A DNA stretch of 64,000 bases, from positions 2,294,001 through 2,358,000 of the forward strand of contig NADL03000594.1 of NCBI GenBank assembly GCA_002205965.3, written 5' to 3'. Below are positions 23,901-35,800 of the stretch, piece by piece. The stretch comes from Kappaphycus alvarezii. Its lineage: Eukaryota > Rhodophyta > Florideophyceae > Gigartinales > Solieriaceae. Within the stretch, counting starts at the first letter, position 1; each line of letters begins with the position of its first letter. A program made the position numbers and the translations under genes. The notes below the pieces were generated by a model. That model did no database searches. It was not told the origin of the DNA and saw only the letters and a program-made list of their open reading frames with translations.

Positions 23901-24410
23901 CTATCTAACAAATTCTCCTCAACAAATGATCTGTATAATGCAGAGATATCTTCCGGCAGTGTATTTGTAACAAGGGACATGAAGCATAAATTGATAAGAG
24001 CATGAAGACCTTTGACTTCTTTTTGTCTTAGGTCGGCTAACTTTGCTTCGCGCTGAGAAGTCGTAACATGCTTCAAAACCCATTTAGGTACACCGAGAGC
24101 TTCAATTACGGCATTGGGTGTTCGACACAACTTATCGTCAGGTTTTCGCCTAACTCTATCTTTCCTGTTAGCAGTACCTTGTTGCTGATTGATGTGCGCA
24201 GCAGCAATCAAGGCCAATTTTCGTGCATTCCTCTCTTGCAGTTCTTTTTGGTTGTTTGCGGGGCTTACCTCTGGGTCGCGTCGTGACCCTTTGCAAGTGC
24301 ACTGTGGGCAGCGTGGGCAGGGGCCACAGGAGTCACAAACCTTTTGTTTGTGGCAGCAGCTAAAAATCCTGGTAGCAAGACTGTCGTCCTAGGTAGCCGG
24401 ATGTGTTCTT
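20935..24410 (-). pseudogene. Large decayed repeat protein: Cys-rich N terminus, possible DDE-like core, C2H2-like C terminus
   Basis: Conserved-looking text appears in order on the - strand. First is a Cys-rich start at about 24390-24300 (CCHKQKVCDSCGPCPRCPQCTCKGSRR). It leads into a 173-codon frame to 23699 (ALGVPKWVLKHVTTSQREAKL, then IEKRLFLSVL). Then come DTVLRTALKYLLRSDNFQLL and GTKRIRLDDRWAEF (23137-23373), DEYLKFVYPENIRSENDPLHDQ (about 22960), and a segment with MSYDAHCYQNDLFPV and IQRGKSLVGAHFSIGMM (22205-22483). The C terminus has a C2H2-like CGKSYRVHIFLQKHIRTCKGD-type finger, RGWAEKPKHEETYSQNSLHKF (21313-21762), then YPDRYDIPGERSITYYISALVRRM and RHSMIALIDALNLDANSLPP to about 20935. 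It has many stops and frameshifts. I recall similar unnamed proteins in stramenopile and invertebrate genomes but cannot name the family. Confidence 0.55.
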
Positions 24411-24420
24411 TTGGAAGGCG

Positions 24421-25345
24421 CAGCCGAGGATTAATGGCTCATCAAATGTTAGCAATCCGCAATTTCAGCGTGTTAGCACATAAAGCAATTGGAAAAAGAG
24501 TAGAAAACTTTTTTCTTGCTCGAGAAAGGAAATCAATTGGTACTTAGGGCACCAAGAGAGGCTTGGATGCGTTTCCATGACCCAGAGAAACATTGAAAAG
24601 ACGTCTTGTGCCAGCTTTTTGCTATCTCGATCTCGACCTGGCGAAGAAGGAAGTCACTTGATGTGTCGTTTCACGTGACGTGGCGCTGTAATCATGAATT
24701 TTGAATAAAATGATCGGCGTAAATATCACCGTTGTATCTCGGCTCCACTACAACTTCAGCCATGTTCCAGGCCACTTTTTGGGATGCTGTAGCCAAAGTG
24801 TGGTAAGCAAACTTTGTAAGTTCCAGCTCTGAGTCCAATTTAGTCGAACCAACAAGCCGGATTTGAAAACAGCCAAGGGCGCACTTTTATATGTTGATTT
24901 AAGGTTCCTTATCGTCTGCCAATTGACTCAAAAATTGTGTGCTAAGTATATACAAGCTCACTTCCTCCCCCGACGCTGGGGAGGCAGAGAGAGAGAAGTT
25001 TCGCTACTTCTGATTCCGCAGAATCCGGAACATCATCTACGCCAAAGCGTCGAACCTTATCGTCTAATAAAAGTTATCCCAATATTACAACACTTGCCCC
25101 ATCTTTGCCGTTGACTTATAAGGTTAATCGCACAGCCTTACAACCGTAGCTAGTAGAAGCGGAAAACATGACAATCCGGTCTGGCTCTTCTGCTCTCTAC
25201 TGAGCAGAGTTCTGGTACATTTTTCTGCACCGAACCCGTCACCTCCTCAGAGATCGTCTTTGAGAATACATGCTAACAAGTTTCGTAAAGAAAGCTGCCT
25301 CTTAAACGGAACCATTTCAATCACAAGTGTGATCAGATACTAAAG
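24421..25345. other. Intergenic, no gene recognised
   Basis: Short chance frames only. It probably includes the outer end of the repeat whose coding part stops near 24410, but I could not find a matching terminal repeat. Confidence 0.4.
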
Positions 25346-26026
25346 ATGACTCCTAGGTCATTTTTGAGTGAATATTTACCCGCGAAAATATTGCATGAAG
25401 CTAAGACAACAATCGCGTTTTTCAAGATTTATGATCCGACGTCTGGATCTGCTTCAAAAGCATCATCAGCCTTGCCAGAATATGAAGAAATTGCTACGTC
25501 CATGGCTAATATTCTCCCCGCACCGCAGAGTGGGGGGTGTTTCTCCATGACACTTTTCCCAGTTAAAGTTTTGTTCAAGGTAGCTGAGCTACATGGATTG
25601 CAGGAGATTACGAATGATTTCATGGACAGCGTGAGATTTTCCGATGCAGATAAGAGTGATAGGTCTATCTTTACAAATATTTGGATTTGTAATCTGGTGT
25701 ATCGCAGCTCAGCTGTCGCCCAGGCCATCTTTATGAGGTTCATAGAGCACCGTGGTTTAGATATTTGTTTATTTGCATTGAATAATGCGCCAGACAACGA
25801 GCATCGCAATTTAGGCGAGGTTAATACTCCTAGTGGACAGGCTTCAGGTGGAAATCGTGGCCAGACGCGTCGATCTTTTGGCATGATTCCTTTCGGTAGG
25901 GAATCTCCATTTGTTAACAATGTTGTTGCGAATACAGTTCATCACACCTGTGATGGTGATCATAATCTTCTGAGAGATTCGAACCCAAGTCGGAAGCCGA
26001 ATGATTATCATAGTGTGGGGCGTTGA
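25346..26026 (+). CDS. Hypothetical protein, possibly related to fungal-type BTB/POZ proteins
   Basis: 226 uninterrupted codons from a true ATG, unusual in this decayed, AT-rich neighbourhood. The middle (about residues 70-150) reads MTLFPVKVLFKVAELHGLQEI, then FMDSVRF, then ICNLVYRSS..AQAIFMRFIEHRGLDICLF. The pattern of a helix, a VLFKVAELHGLQEI-like element and a later VYR..FI element recalls the C-terminal half of BTB-fold proteins of fungi (VLxxAExYxLxxL, then VY). That resemblance is weak and is inference. The C-terminal 75 residues are polar (SGQASGGNRGQTRR), probably disordered. It lies between two - strand mobile elements. It could equally be a retroelement gag-like ORF. Confidence 0.4.
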   Translation: MTPRSFLSEYLPAKILHEAKTTIAFFKIYDPTSGSASKASSALPEYEEIATSMANILPAPQSGGCFSMTLFPVKVLFKVAELHGLQEITNDFMDSVRFSDADKSDRSIFTNIWICNLVYRSSAVAQAIFMRFIEHRGLDICLFALNNAPDNEHRNLGEVNTPSGQASGGNRGQTRRSFGMIPFGRESPFVNNVVANTVHHTCDGDHNLLRDSNPSRKPNDYHSVGR

Positions 26027-26532
26027 GCCCACAAAAGGTCATCGATAATTGAACTGTTGGTTGATGCCTTCGTTAAACAGGCCGAAGCATCAGACCAGGA
26101 TTTTCATTGAAAAATTATTCAACACCAGCAGAGATAAATTGTAAGCAAAAAGTACTGAATTCAAAGGTATTCTAGAAAAATAGATCCTAGAGGTATCAAA
26201 GTACAAGGTTCTGAAGGCTGAAGGCTTATGTAGCAGATATCAGTGATACCGACGGCACTAAACATCATGTAAAAGTTCCATTGGTCCAATTGGAAAGGAT
26301 GCATAAAGTAGTTGCTTTTTTGAGAGGCCCGAAATGTTTCGAGAACCACGCAAGATAGCCACTATGGATTCATTTCATTGGATTGGCACAAAGTGCTATG
26401 ATATTATGTTTTAAGCTTTTGTCTAGATACAGTGCAAAATGTGCACTGATGTCTTCTTACAGTGTAAATACTTGGTAACGGTTACTGGAAGGATACTGTC
26501 AGGGTATTTGGGGTAATGTATATGGGCGTAAT

Positions 26533-26552
26533 CGTTACATCACTCCCCCTGC
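26533..26552 (-). other. Polypurine tract and start of a 3' LTR of the gypsy element
   Basis: On the - strand the sequence reads cgcagggggag followed by TGATGTAACG, the arrangement expected at a gypsy polypurine tract and the 5' edge of the 3' LTR. It lies just beyond the chromodomain end of Pol. The LTR would extend leftward from 26542; its outer end and a partner 5' LTR beyond 30.8 kb could not be identified by eye. Confidence 0.45.
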
Positions 26553-26614
26553 GAAGAAGAATCGCCCCGATTCTTGTACATATGTAGCAAGTCTTGACAG
26601 TTTTGAAGTTCATT

Positions 26615-29600
26615 TTATGATAGCCGTGAGTTCTCGTGATCTGCATATCCTTTCCATTTAATGAGATATTTCGTTCTTCCGTGTTGTTTCTTGTGACTGA
26701 GGAGGGATTCTACTTCGTACTCTTTTTGTCCGTACTCAACCTGTATAGGTGGCGGCGGCGGAATTTGGCGATAAAACTCATCTTCAGAGTACGGCCTAAG
26801 AAGAATAGCACGGAAAGCATTGTGAATTACTCTGTCGATCATTGGTCGGGAAAGAATTAAACGGTACATAACTCCGTTTATATACTCAGAAATTTTGAAT
26901 GGACTTCAAAACTTTGAGTTCAGTTTTCGAGATCCAGCACCATCATTCAGGGCTGTTTTTTCTGTGGAAAACCATAATTCATCACCAAATTTATAAGTAG
27001 ACGGTCTTCTACTTCTGTTTACATAGGAGAAAGTTGATTCATTTGAATTCTTGATTTGTTCTTGGGCTTTTTGCAGTGATTCTTGCATATTTATGAGAAA
27101 CTGTGTTGCAGTAGAGTTTTCCGCGGAGAGTATATCCAAAGGGACAGTTCTAGCGTGAATTAAATAATTGAAGAAGAAGGTAGAGAATTTTGTAGTTGAA
27201 ATAATAGATGAATTGTAAGCAAATTCCAAGTGTACCAAATATTTGTCCCAATCCCACTTGTCGAAGCTAACAAAAGATGGAATCATTTCTTCGATTTTTC
27301 TGTTCATTATCTCAGATTATCCAACTGTATGTTGGTCATACGGTAAAGAAGGGGATATTTCGATACCTCGAAATTTGAACAGACTCTACCAGAACTTGCT
27401 CATAAAAAAGAATCACTATGACAAGTTATGTTTGTCGAATTCCGTGATTTCTGTAGATTTGATCCTTGAACAGCATGGCAGCTGAAGAATCATACATTTT
27501 AGGCTTGGTACGGATAATTCTGAAAGAATCTGTCAACAACAGTTAAGATGCCATTATTCCCTCTCGCTGACCTCGGAATTGGTGTGATAAAGTCCACTGT
27601 TATGTGTTTCCATTGGGTTTTCGGTGGGTCAAGAGGTTGTAAAAGACCTGCGGGGTTCTGATTGGATGGTTTTTCTCTTTGACAGTGGCAATAACGAACT
27701 TACTGGAGTGCATTTGTACGAATTTTTTCGAATATAACTCCGGTGATATTCTATTGAGAGTTTCTGAAATTCCAAAATGTCAAGTAGTCGGAGTATAATA
27801 GTGGGCATGTAATAACTTGACTTTTAAAATTTTCTTCTGGGACCCAAATCTTTCCGTGTCTTAGTAAAAGCAACCCTTTTACCCTTTTATTTCGAAAAGT
27901 TCTTTTGGTTCCTCGTATTGGTATTGTAGGTTTTCATCTAGCGTGTAATCTTTCGCCAGCTCTTCTAGCCGAGAACTATCAAAAGAAAGAACCCATATAT
28001 TGTTCGATTCTGGGTATTTATTTTTTATAACTTCCTGAAGTAGTTCTCTGTTTCGATAGTCAGGTGATGGTGTATTCTGGGGTTTTCTTGAGAGGAAATC
28101 GGCAAACAATTTATGATTTCCCGGAGATGAGTATAGTTTTGAAATCAAAGTTCGCTAAACTTTCCAACCAACTGACCTGTCTCTGCGACTTTGTCTTGGG
28201 TCTTGATGCATCTTAATGGGTAATGGATAGAATCTACAGTAAAAATTTCCGTGTAGATATGCTTTCCACCATTTCAAACACTCTACAATAGCCAAGAGCC
28301 CTCTTTCATGAGCGGCGTATTTTAGTCACCATAACTTGAAGTTCTAGAAGCAAAGGCAACTGGTCTTCTGAATTTTGCATCCCCCTGTTCCAACACAGCT
28401 CCAATTAAGTACTGGGAAGCGCCTTTAGTAACATATATTGGAAGCTCAAAGTCAAATGTTCTAAGGACTGGGGCACTGCATAACAATTTCTTGAGGGTCT
28501 GGAATGATTTGTCCTGACTCCTCCTCCACAGAAATGGAACTTTTTTTGTCAGCTCAGTAAGAGTTTTAGCAACCATTGAGCAGCTTCTAATGAAATTAAG
28601 TGTTTTAGTTGAACAGTCCTAAGAATGAATGAAGCTTATGCTTGTTATTTGATGAGGGCCATTCCATGACTGCCTTTGTCTTGTTGGGATCCACCGCAAT
28701 TCCTTTTCGATAGATTACGTGTCCAAGTTTCTCGACCCCCTTAACACAGGGGACACATTTGACAATTTAGCGAACAGATTCTACATCCTAAGAATCTCTA
28801 GTACTGCAGCAATGTGTTCTAAATTTTCTTTCCATGTCTTACCGAAGATAATAATGCCACCTAAATAAAAGACAACTAATAAATCCAGGAAATATTTGAA
28901 TATGCCGTTCATGATATTCATATAAGTTGCTGCTGCGTTTGTCAACCCAACGGTAGTACCAGAAATTCAAAATGTCCGTATCTGGTTCAAAACACTGTAA
29001 ACGAGATTGACGATTCCTACAGTCTGACCTGATGATAAACCATCCTCAGATCTATTTTAGAGAAGTACCCGGCTCCTTTGAGTTGATCAAAAATCTCATC
29101 GAGGCGCGGCATGAAGTAGATGCCTTTTACAGTAAGCCTATTAAATGCTCTGTATTCCACAAAAAACCACAAAAAGCTATCCTTTTTGTTGCAATTAGTA
29201 TTGGCGCTCCCGAGGGGCTTTTGCTTGGGCTTATGAAGTCATTCTTCAGTAGATCATCTAGTTCTTTACGAAGCTCCATCATTTCTTTTTCTGAACGTAT
29301 ATAGAGAATTTTTTCTCAGACTTAGCATATCTCTCCAATTCGATCTTTAAATCATTCTTTCTCTTCGGAAGAAGGCCCTTCGGAAGTTTTTCCGAGAAAA
29401 TGTCTTCATATTTTTCGGTACACCTTGAATATCTTTTGGATAAGAATTTGGAAAACTCGGTATTGCGTCTAATGGTGGGACTAAGACAACATAAAATCTA
29501 CATTTTTTCTACAAATCAGTAACTATTGCGTTTGCAGAAACGAAGGGTTTCTTTGTCATTTCATTTACAGTGAAAGAATAATTTTCATCCTTTTACTTGA

Positions 29601-30102
29601 AAGAAACATCATTACTTGCAGCATCTATAATTGATCCGTGGTAACCACACCATTTCTTTCCCAGGATTGCATCATATCTCCTGAAGGTGCTCACGGCGAA
29701 GTACAGTGGTTCTGTATAGCTCTATATTTGGACGATCACGGGGCGAGAAGTTTCTCTCAACTGTTGGTCAGCACCGTTCACCACTTCGGTAAGCTCTTCT
29801 GATCCTGCCGTTTTAATCTTATGGTAATCGCAGAATAATTCAATGATGAATTGATCGCACCATCTGAGTTGATGAAAATGTTTGCTGCTCCATTGGAAAT
29901 GACTCCTTTAATGATAAGAAGTCCTTAATAATTCCGTCGGAAAGTTGTAGTTAGTGTTCCCCGATATGTTAGACAATAAGAGACTTTCCGTTAGTCTAAA
30001 TGATGAGCTTGGCCCATCTTGGTGGCGATAATGATTGAAATTTCGGGTATTTAGAGCAGCAGTCGGGAGAACTACGTTCTCCCCTGGCTCGAATGCATCC
30101 AT
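26615..30102 (-). pseudogene. Ty3/gypsy chromovirus Pol remnant (protease, RT, RNase H, integrase, chromodomain)
   Basis: All Pol domains can be read leftward over changing frames. Protease: FINSDGAIN near 29890, then FRRYDAILGKKWCGYHGSIID near 29680. Reverse transcriptase: LDDLLKNDFISPSKSPSGAPI at about 29260, FSKIDLRMVYHQVRL, LVVFYLGGIIIF near 28870, then KLGHVIYRKGIAVDPNKTKAV. RNase H: ELTKKVPFLWRRSQDKSF (28322-28576), then NHKLFADFLSRK. Integrase: [41 protein letters not shown] and LEFAYNSS. Chromodomain: EYEVESLLSHKKQHGRTKYLIKWKGYADHEN (26615-26760). The last marks a chromovirus. The RT catalytic YxDD reads YLGG, so this copy is enzymatically dead; stops are frequent. Confidence 0.85.
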
Positions 30103-30780
30103 ATCAGCGGTTTGATTACCCTGCCGACTACTGAAATGTTCATTTTATCATTCTTTCTCTTCTCTTTTTTTCGTCGAGCGCAATGTTCTGGATTTTCTTA
30201 CCATATTGTGTCCAATCAACTTTTTAATGGACCAGTTACTAAGCGCTTGTCTGTAAGCCTTCATCTCTTCCATGGATGTTATTTACGCGACGAAATCACT
30301 CATTACAGCAGATTGGACCTCTGGATATGTTTCCTCTTCAAAGCACGACCTCTTTCCATCAGAATCATCATATTCTAACATGGAAGTTCAGTGCCCTCTG
30401 ATCGTTTTCTTGAAAGTACGATTGCGAGCTTGGTGCGACTGACCATCATCCGCGAACTGCTCGTAAGTCATTTCAGACTGGTCACCACGAGAGCAGTTGT
30501 GACTATTGAAAACTTATCAAGTTCTTTTGATACATTGATGTACTTGTGGATATCCTTGAACGTTGAAGAGTTGGAGCTCGCTGAAGGGTGTTTCTGTTCT
30601 TTTTTCCCTTTCGAACTGCCTTTAGTATCCCAGGAAAGGACATTTGGTACTGCTTTTTCGAAGAGGGGAGAGGTTCGGATAATCTTTCTACTCTTGTTAA
30701 ATTGAACCTGAAAAATATCTGAGGACGAGTTGGAGTTGGAATGGAGCCATTGGTTATAGGGCATCAATCCCATTTTGAAT
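30103..30780 (-). pseudogene. Probable gag region of the gypsy element
   Basis: Lies immediately upstream of the gypsy protease on the same strand. The clearest frame (30468-30773) is Ser/Lys-rich: PLFEKAVPNVLSWDTKGSSKGKKEQKH, then TFKDIHKYINVSKELDKFSIVTTALVV. No CCHC knuckle survives. Assigned mainly by position, so confidence is low. Confidence 0.35.
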
Positions 30781-31299
30781 ATATGAGGTCATCAGGTGAC
30801 ACGAAACTTAATGTATTCCATTTGCAATGCTTAAGTTTCATCCGGCCAGCTGCAATCACGAATATTTTACTGTTGTTATTGGCAGAATAGCTTCATCTCC
30901 CGAATTTGTCCGCTCACTAAGTACTCACGAACTTCTCGTCTTCAATCTACTAGGATGAAGCGCTATGTTTGCATATCAAAGTACAAATGCAGTTGTACTC
31001 TTGGAAAATCAGTGGAATATTCAACAATCCAATCATCTGTGCGCTGCGGAAGATCTCAGAATAAAGGAAGGTGTGGAATAATTTGGCTTGCGAACGGAAT
31101 ATCATGCGGATTGTACTCAGAGTATAGCCTTTTTCAGTGATTCACTGGCTGCTGCGACTGAAAAACAATGCAAAGGAGTAGTTGATGCTAAACATTAGCC
31201 ACATGAACCTCTGTTGTATGTTGCAAGAGGCTGCCCAGACGTAAGATCGCAACAGTTTCAAGGAACAGAGCTAAAATGAAAGTGATAGATCTGTTAAGC

Positions 31300-32816
31300 T
31301 AATTGATGAAGTAAGCCTATTGAAGATTTTTTAATGCAAAATGGATAGAGAGATTTTGACGATGAAGGTGAAGATTACAGGGCGAGTCGACCCGAACACA
31401 GTATTGGGTCTTCTGATGAAGAAGGTGTAATTTTTTTCAAAAAGCAGAACAACAATGGCGTCGACACATGCGTATCGATATCATCAGATTACGCCGATAA
31501 CATGCAAGAATCTAGTTCTCTTTACGTGTAAACTTGTAATTTTCTGCTTGATATCGATAAATGGATTGGCCCGGGACTGAGAGCGCTCTCCAGAGAACCG
31601 TTTCGCAGTCGGACAAATGTCAATAAGAGATGGATTGATTCTAAAGTCGACATTTCCGCAAAAAGGGCCATCATTTGACAGGCCTCGATGAAAATTGACG
31701 CTCCATAATCAGCATGAATTATTGTATTTCGAAACATAGTCAAATATTACTGTCTCAATTCTATCTCATACCTTTGCTGTCGATATCAAATGTTATTTCC
31801 TAAACAAAGTATATAGGAACGAACAACGATAGGATCCATAAGCCCTGATTGAGCCGTTTATCGTCAAATGGGAGCGATGCCAAACTAATGAAAAATAGAG
31901 TATATATCTTCTGGTCCACTTCTTAGGTCATGGGCTTCCGTTCCTGTTAGTGCAAAGACTCTTTTTACTATCCCATGAATATTTTTATCGAATAGATCCC
32001 TCTTGGAATGAGTATTGGGGTGGATGTCTATAAAAATTACTTGTGAAAGATCATAGAGGACGTAATGAGTGTGCTCACGACCTGTTAATATCCTTTTCGA
32101 TAGATTTTTTTGACGTCTAGGGGAACAACTGCTACAACTGCTGCCCCATCATGGGAATGAATCTGAATCCGGTCCCATGCTAGAGATTTCTAATGAGGAA
32201 TGTAATTCCCTTTGAGTTGTTGGGGGCAGCCGTCAACCGGCTAATCTCGATTAATTCCTTAATCCCTTTGTAAGGTGATTGTAATTTATTACCAAAGATG
32301 GAGGAATGACCATGGAGTTGTGGAACGGTTTCCGTCACATAGCAAGAATACACTTTTTTGGACAAGCGCAGGCCTTCAGGCACTAGCAAATTACTCTGAT
32401 CATATTGGCCTAAGTGAAAAGAATGCTTTCATGTGCTACGGATATCCTTGGTTCTACTCGACGAGGCCCAGAACTTATTATTATCCTTCTGCAACGGGGT
32501 AGAGAGACCTGATTCATCAGATCATTTGCGAATTATCATATTATATGACCCTGAACAGCCCAGGCTGACAAAAGTTAGTGAAATAGTATCTTTCTTGCGG
32601 ACCCTAAGATTGAAGACTATTCTTGATGATACGGAAAGGGTTTTTTTGGTTAAGGATTATGGAATAACGGACCCGAAGGATATTCATCTATTGCCAAACA
32701 CTCGACTGTTTGATTCCATTCCTATCGATACGATGCATCTTGGATACAATATATTTAAGGATCTAATGGAGATATTCAGAGGAGAAATAATTCATTCGAA
32801 AAGGCTTCTTGGTTGA
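31300..32816 (+). pseudogene. Possible CACTA/TNP2-like transposon protein remnant
   Basis: The clean frame 32433-32816 (127 codons) contains LRLKTILDDTERVFLVKDYGITDP, then LPNTRLFDSIPIDTMHLGYNIFKDLMEIF. The P-x-D-x-MH-x-x-x-G pattern resembles the core of TNP2-type transposases of CACTA elements. Upstream, an acidic stretch (EDYRASRPEHSIGSSDEEG, about 31370-31430) and RTNVNKRWIDSKVDISAKR (about 31610-31660) could be its N-terminal part. The assignment rests on one motif and orientation; a KDZ-type transposase or another family is possible. Confidence 0.35.
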
Positions 32817-35800
32817 AAAGGAGTAATACGTACTCAGTGAGAAGTCTTGGTAACTTATCGGTGCAGAGTTAGTTGATATCTGTGTTCATACGCTGCGAGT
32901 TTGGGCAATAGACTAAGGTACAAGTCTCTTTACCAGTCATGGAAAGCAGTATAATTCCGCCAATTTGTGCTCAAAAATTGGCTCTTTATAATTTATGTTC
33001 ATACGCCAAGGGTGATACGTGGTAAATTGAGTATGTTTACAAGATTATTGTATTTGTGGTAGCGCCCCATACTCAGTGCGCAAGATTTGGATAACATTGG
33101 TGTGCTGGCCATGAGATTCTATAAGCATTACGAGGGAGAATAATGTAAATATCAGGAAGAGCGGGTTGGATCTGTGAAATTTGAAAATTCATATGCTTTT
33201 GCATGTCAAAGACTATATTAAGCGATGTGGTCCTCTCCTGAACTGCAGTCAATTTTTGGGTAGAGAGGTACATAGAATATATCAAGTCAAGATTAAATAC
33301 ATGTGACAAAGCAGGAAAGTCGATGAACGAGAACGCTAAGTTCTTGGAGGTTTACAAGCTGCTGTAAGAAGACCATTTTGTTAACCCAAAACGTGCCATC
33401 ACTGTCTATAATTGTAATCCGTCTGCAAATACTTCAGAGAAGTGCAGAATGCAGCCTCCACGCAAGATAAAAAATATTTCATCCAGTACTGCAACTTGAC
33501 TGCAGTTGAGGGAACTTTTTCGATTATATATATCCTTTGCTAAGAGACTGGACTATAACAGCTCTACCCAAGTTGTTTGGCGTAATATATTTTTCTCTTT
33601 CGGTGGCTCGAACACACAATGCTAGGAGGAGGTCGAAGTTGTTTTATCATTGCTAGAAGACTGGAAAAGGACTAAACAACAGCGTTTAAACTGCTATATC
33701 GCGGCTGAGTATTCAAGTGAAGGCGATAGTGGCGGGGAAATAGCAGCATAGTCTTTCCGGGATATTTATTATGGTCAGTTTCATATATTTCTGGAAAAAA
33801 AACTTTACAGTTAATGGGAAACGCATTACGAGACTTATTTTCGTGCGAATTGGGGTAACAGCCCTCGAGTTACTGAGTTAGATCAGGTTTATGTAAATGG
33901 ATCCACCAGTACCGCGTTTTCCGTAGAACACAGTGAAACATAAGTGAAATTCACAATGTTATCGGCGTTATCAGACACAGTTACCGAGCGAAGGATAACT
34001 TCCCCGTCCAGAGAAGAATCAAAACATTCTTTGCAGATCCTAACAGAAGGACAACTAAATCTCGGACAAAATGCACAGGGACCCGAACATTTTCTGGGGT
34101 GAATGAAAGTCGCTTGATGATGTATATGTGAATTGGATCAGTTTTGAGCTCTGGGGAAAATTAAATAGATAAACGGAAATATTTAAACGAAGCTTTATGA
34201 CGCGATTATTTTTCGCAGGAAGGCCCAATTACAAGTCACGCACATTAGTTGCTTTAACTTTTGTAAAGTTTGCTGGGCTACGGAAGAGATGCTTTTACTG
34301 AGGTAAAGAATAAGATTTTTGTCAAAAAACGTTAGATATCGCGATGAACAGTATTGTACTGCCGAAAGAGGCGACTAGAATTGCAGTGATGTGAAGGGAC
34401 CGACAGGAATTTCTGTACCCGTACAGGGGAAACTAGTTTCTCATAATTCTTTTTTTGTCTCCCCACTGGTGTTAGCTACGCTACGCACTGATCCAATTAG
34501 ATGGAGACAGGATTTTAAGAGAATTAAATCAATAGCGGCTTGAACAGGTGTTAAATTTAGATGTTAGGATATTATCAGGAACGAAGTAGGAGTTAAATTG
34601 CTGTAATTAAAGAGGAGAAGAGAATAAAAAGTCGAGAACAGCAAGAAATCTCAGGCTTAATTGGCCGGTTGTAATAACATCCTCCTCTCGTTAGCTGCCA
34701 TGTTGTGCAATGATACTCCGTTTGTGTCATAAATGTCTAGTAGGGAACAGTAAACTTGACCCCATAAAGTTACTCAAGCTCTTTGCGCAAAGTTCATTCT
34801 AGTAGGCGAAAAAATGGACCGATGGTGTGAACAACCAGAGAGATAATTTGCGAATTGGTATCTTTCACTTCGGATGGGAGCAGAATAATGTAAAAAATTG
34901 AAATAATTGCGGCAATTTCACTTCTCACTCTGCGAATGTGCTCTAGGAAAGCTTTTTTAGTCCTCTAAAACATTCAAATTCATGTGCAACTGTAAAGCTT
35001 CCTGTATAAGATGCAGCCGACTAGGCATTTCATGTTTGAAGCCTCATAAGAAGTTGAGTTATGCCGTGCCTGCTATGCCTTTTGCAACGAAAATGGACGA
35101 AGTCGGCGAAAAAGCTGATTTGGGAACTATGAGACTATGAAGCTAGGAAAAATAGCGTAATTTAGAAACGAAAGCGTTTTTACTATTTAATAGTGTTAAT
35201 GGCGTCAAACTAATACTAATATGCATGTAAATTTCCTCTTGAACGTTATAGGGTCCACTGAACTCTGAATGAAGCAAATAAAGAGGAAGGGATCACATGG
35301 CACAATACTACTGCTCTAATAATTTTGTGTGATTGTATCTGGGGACATATCCACAAAAATAAGAAGTTTTAACTCAAAGAAGAGGCCATTAACCCTGAAA
35401 ATTCTAGGAGTGAAGCTTTAAAACTGCTTATCATTTGGTGTTCAAAATTTTTAAATGTTAATTTGAAGTCATCCGAAGTCTGAAAGAATCACCAAATTTT
35501 AAAATTGATGAACTGGGCTCAGGTTGCGAGGGCTGCAAATTCTAGAGCGGTATAGAGATAAATGGATTCTTTCATTAGGAATAATTACATACGAAAACGC
35601 AATAAAAAGCCGTATATATGAAAATGTTCGATAGAACTAAAGAATCGGATACTTGTGCATACTTAATGTGATGTACCATTAACTGAAGGAATTATGCGAA
35701 GTACCTCAGTCTCTGAAAAAAATGGGAGGTTTTTTGGGTCTCATTTCTTTTTCTCCGTCATCTAGGTCGACGAAAGTTCACTTCAGCCCATCGGATACAG

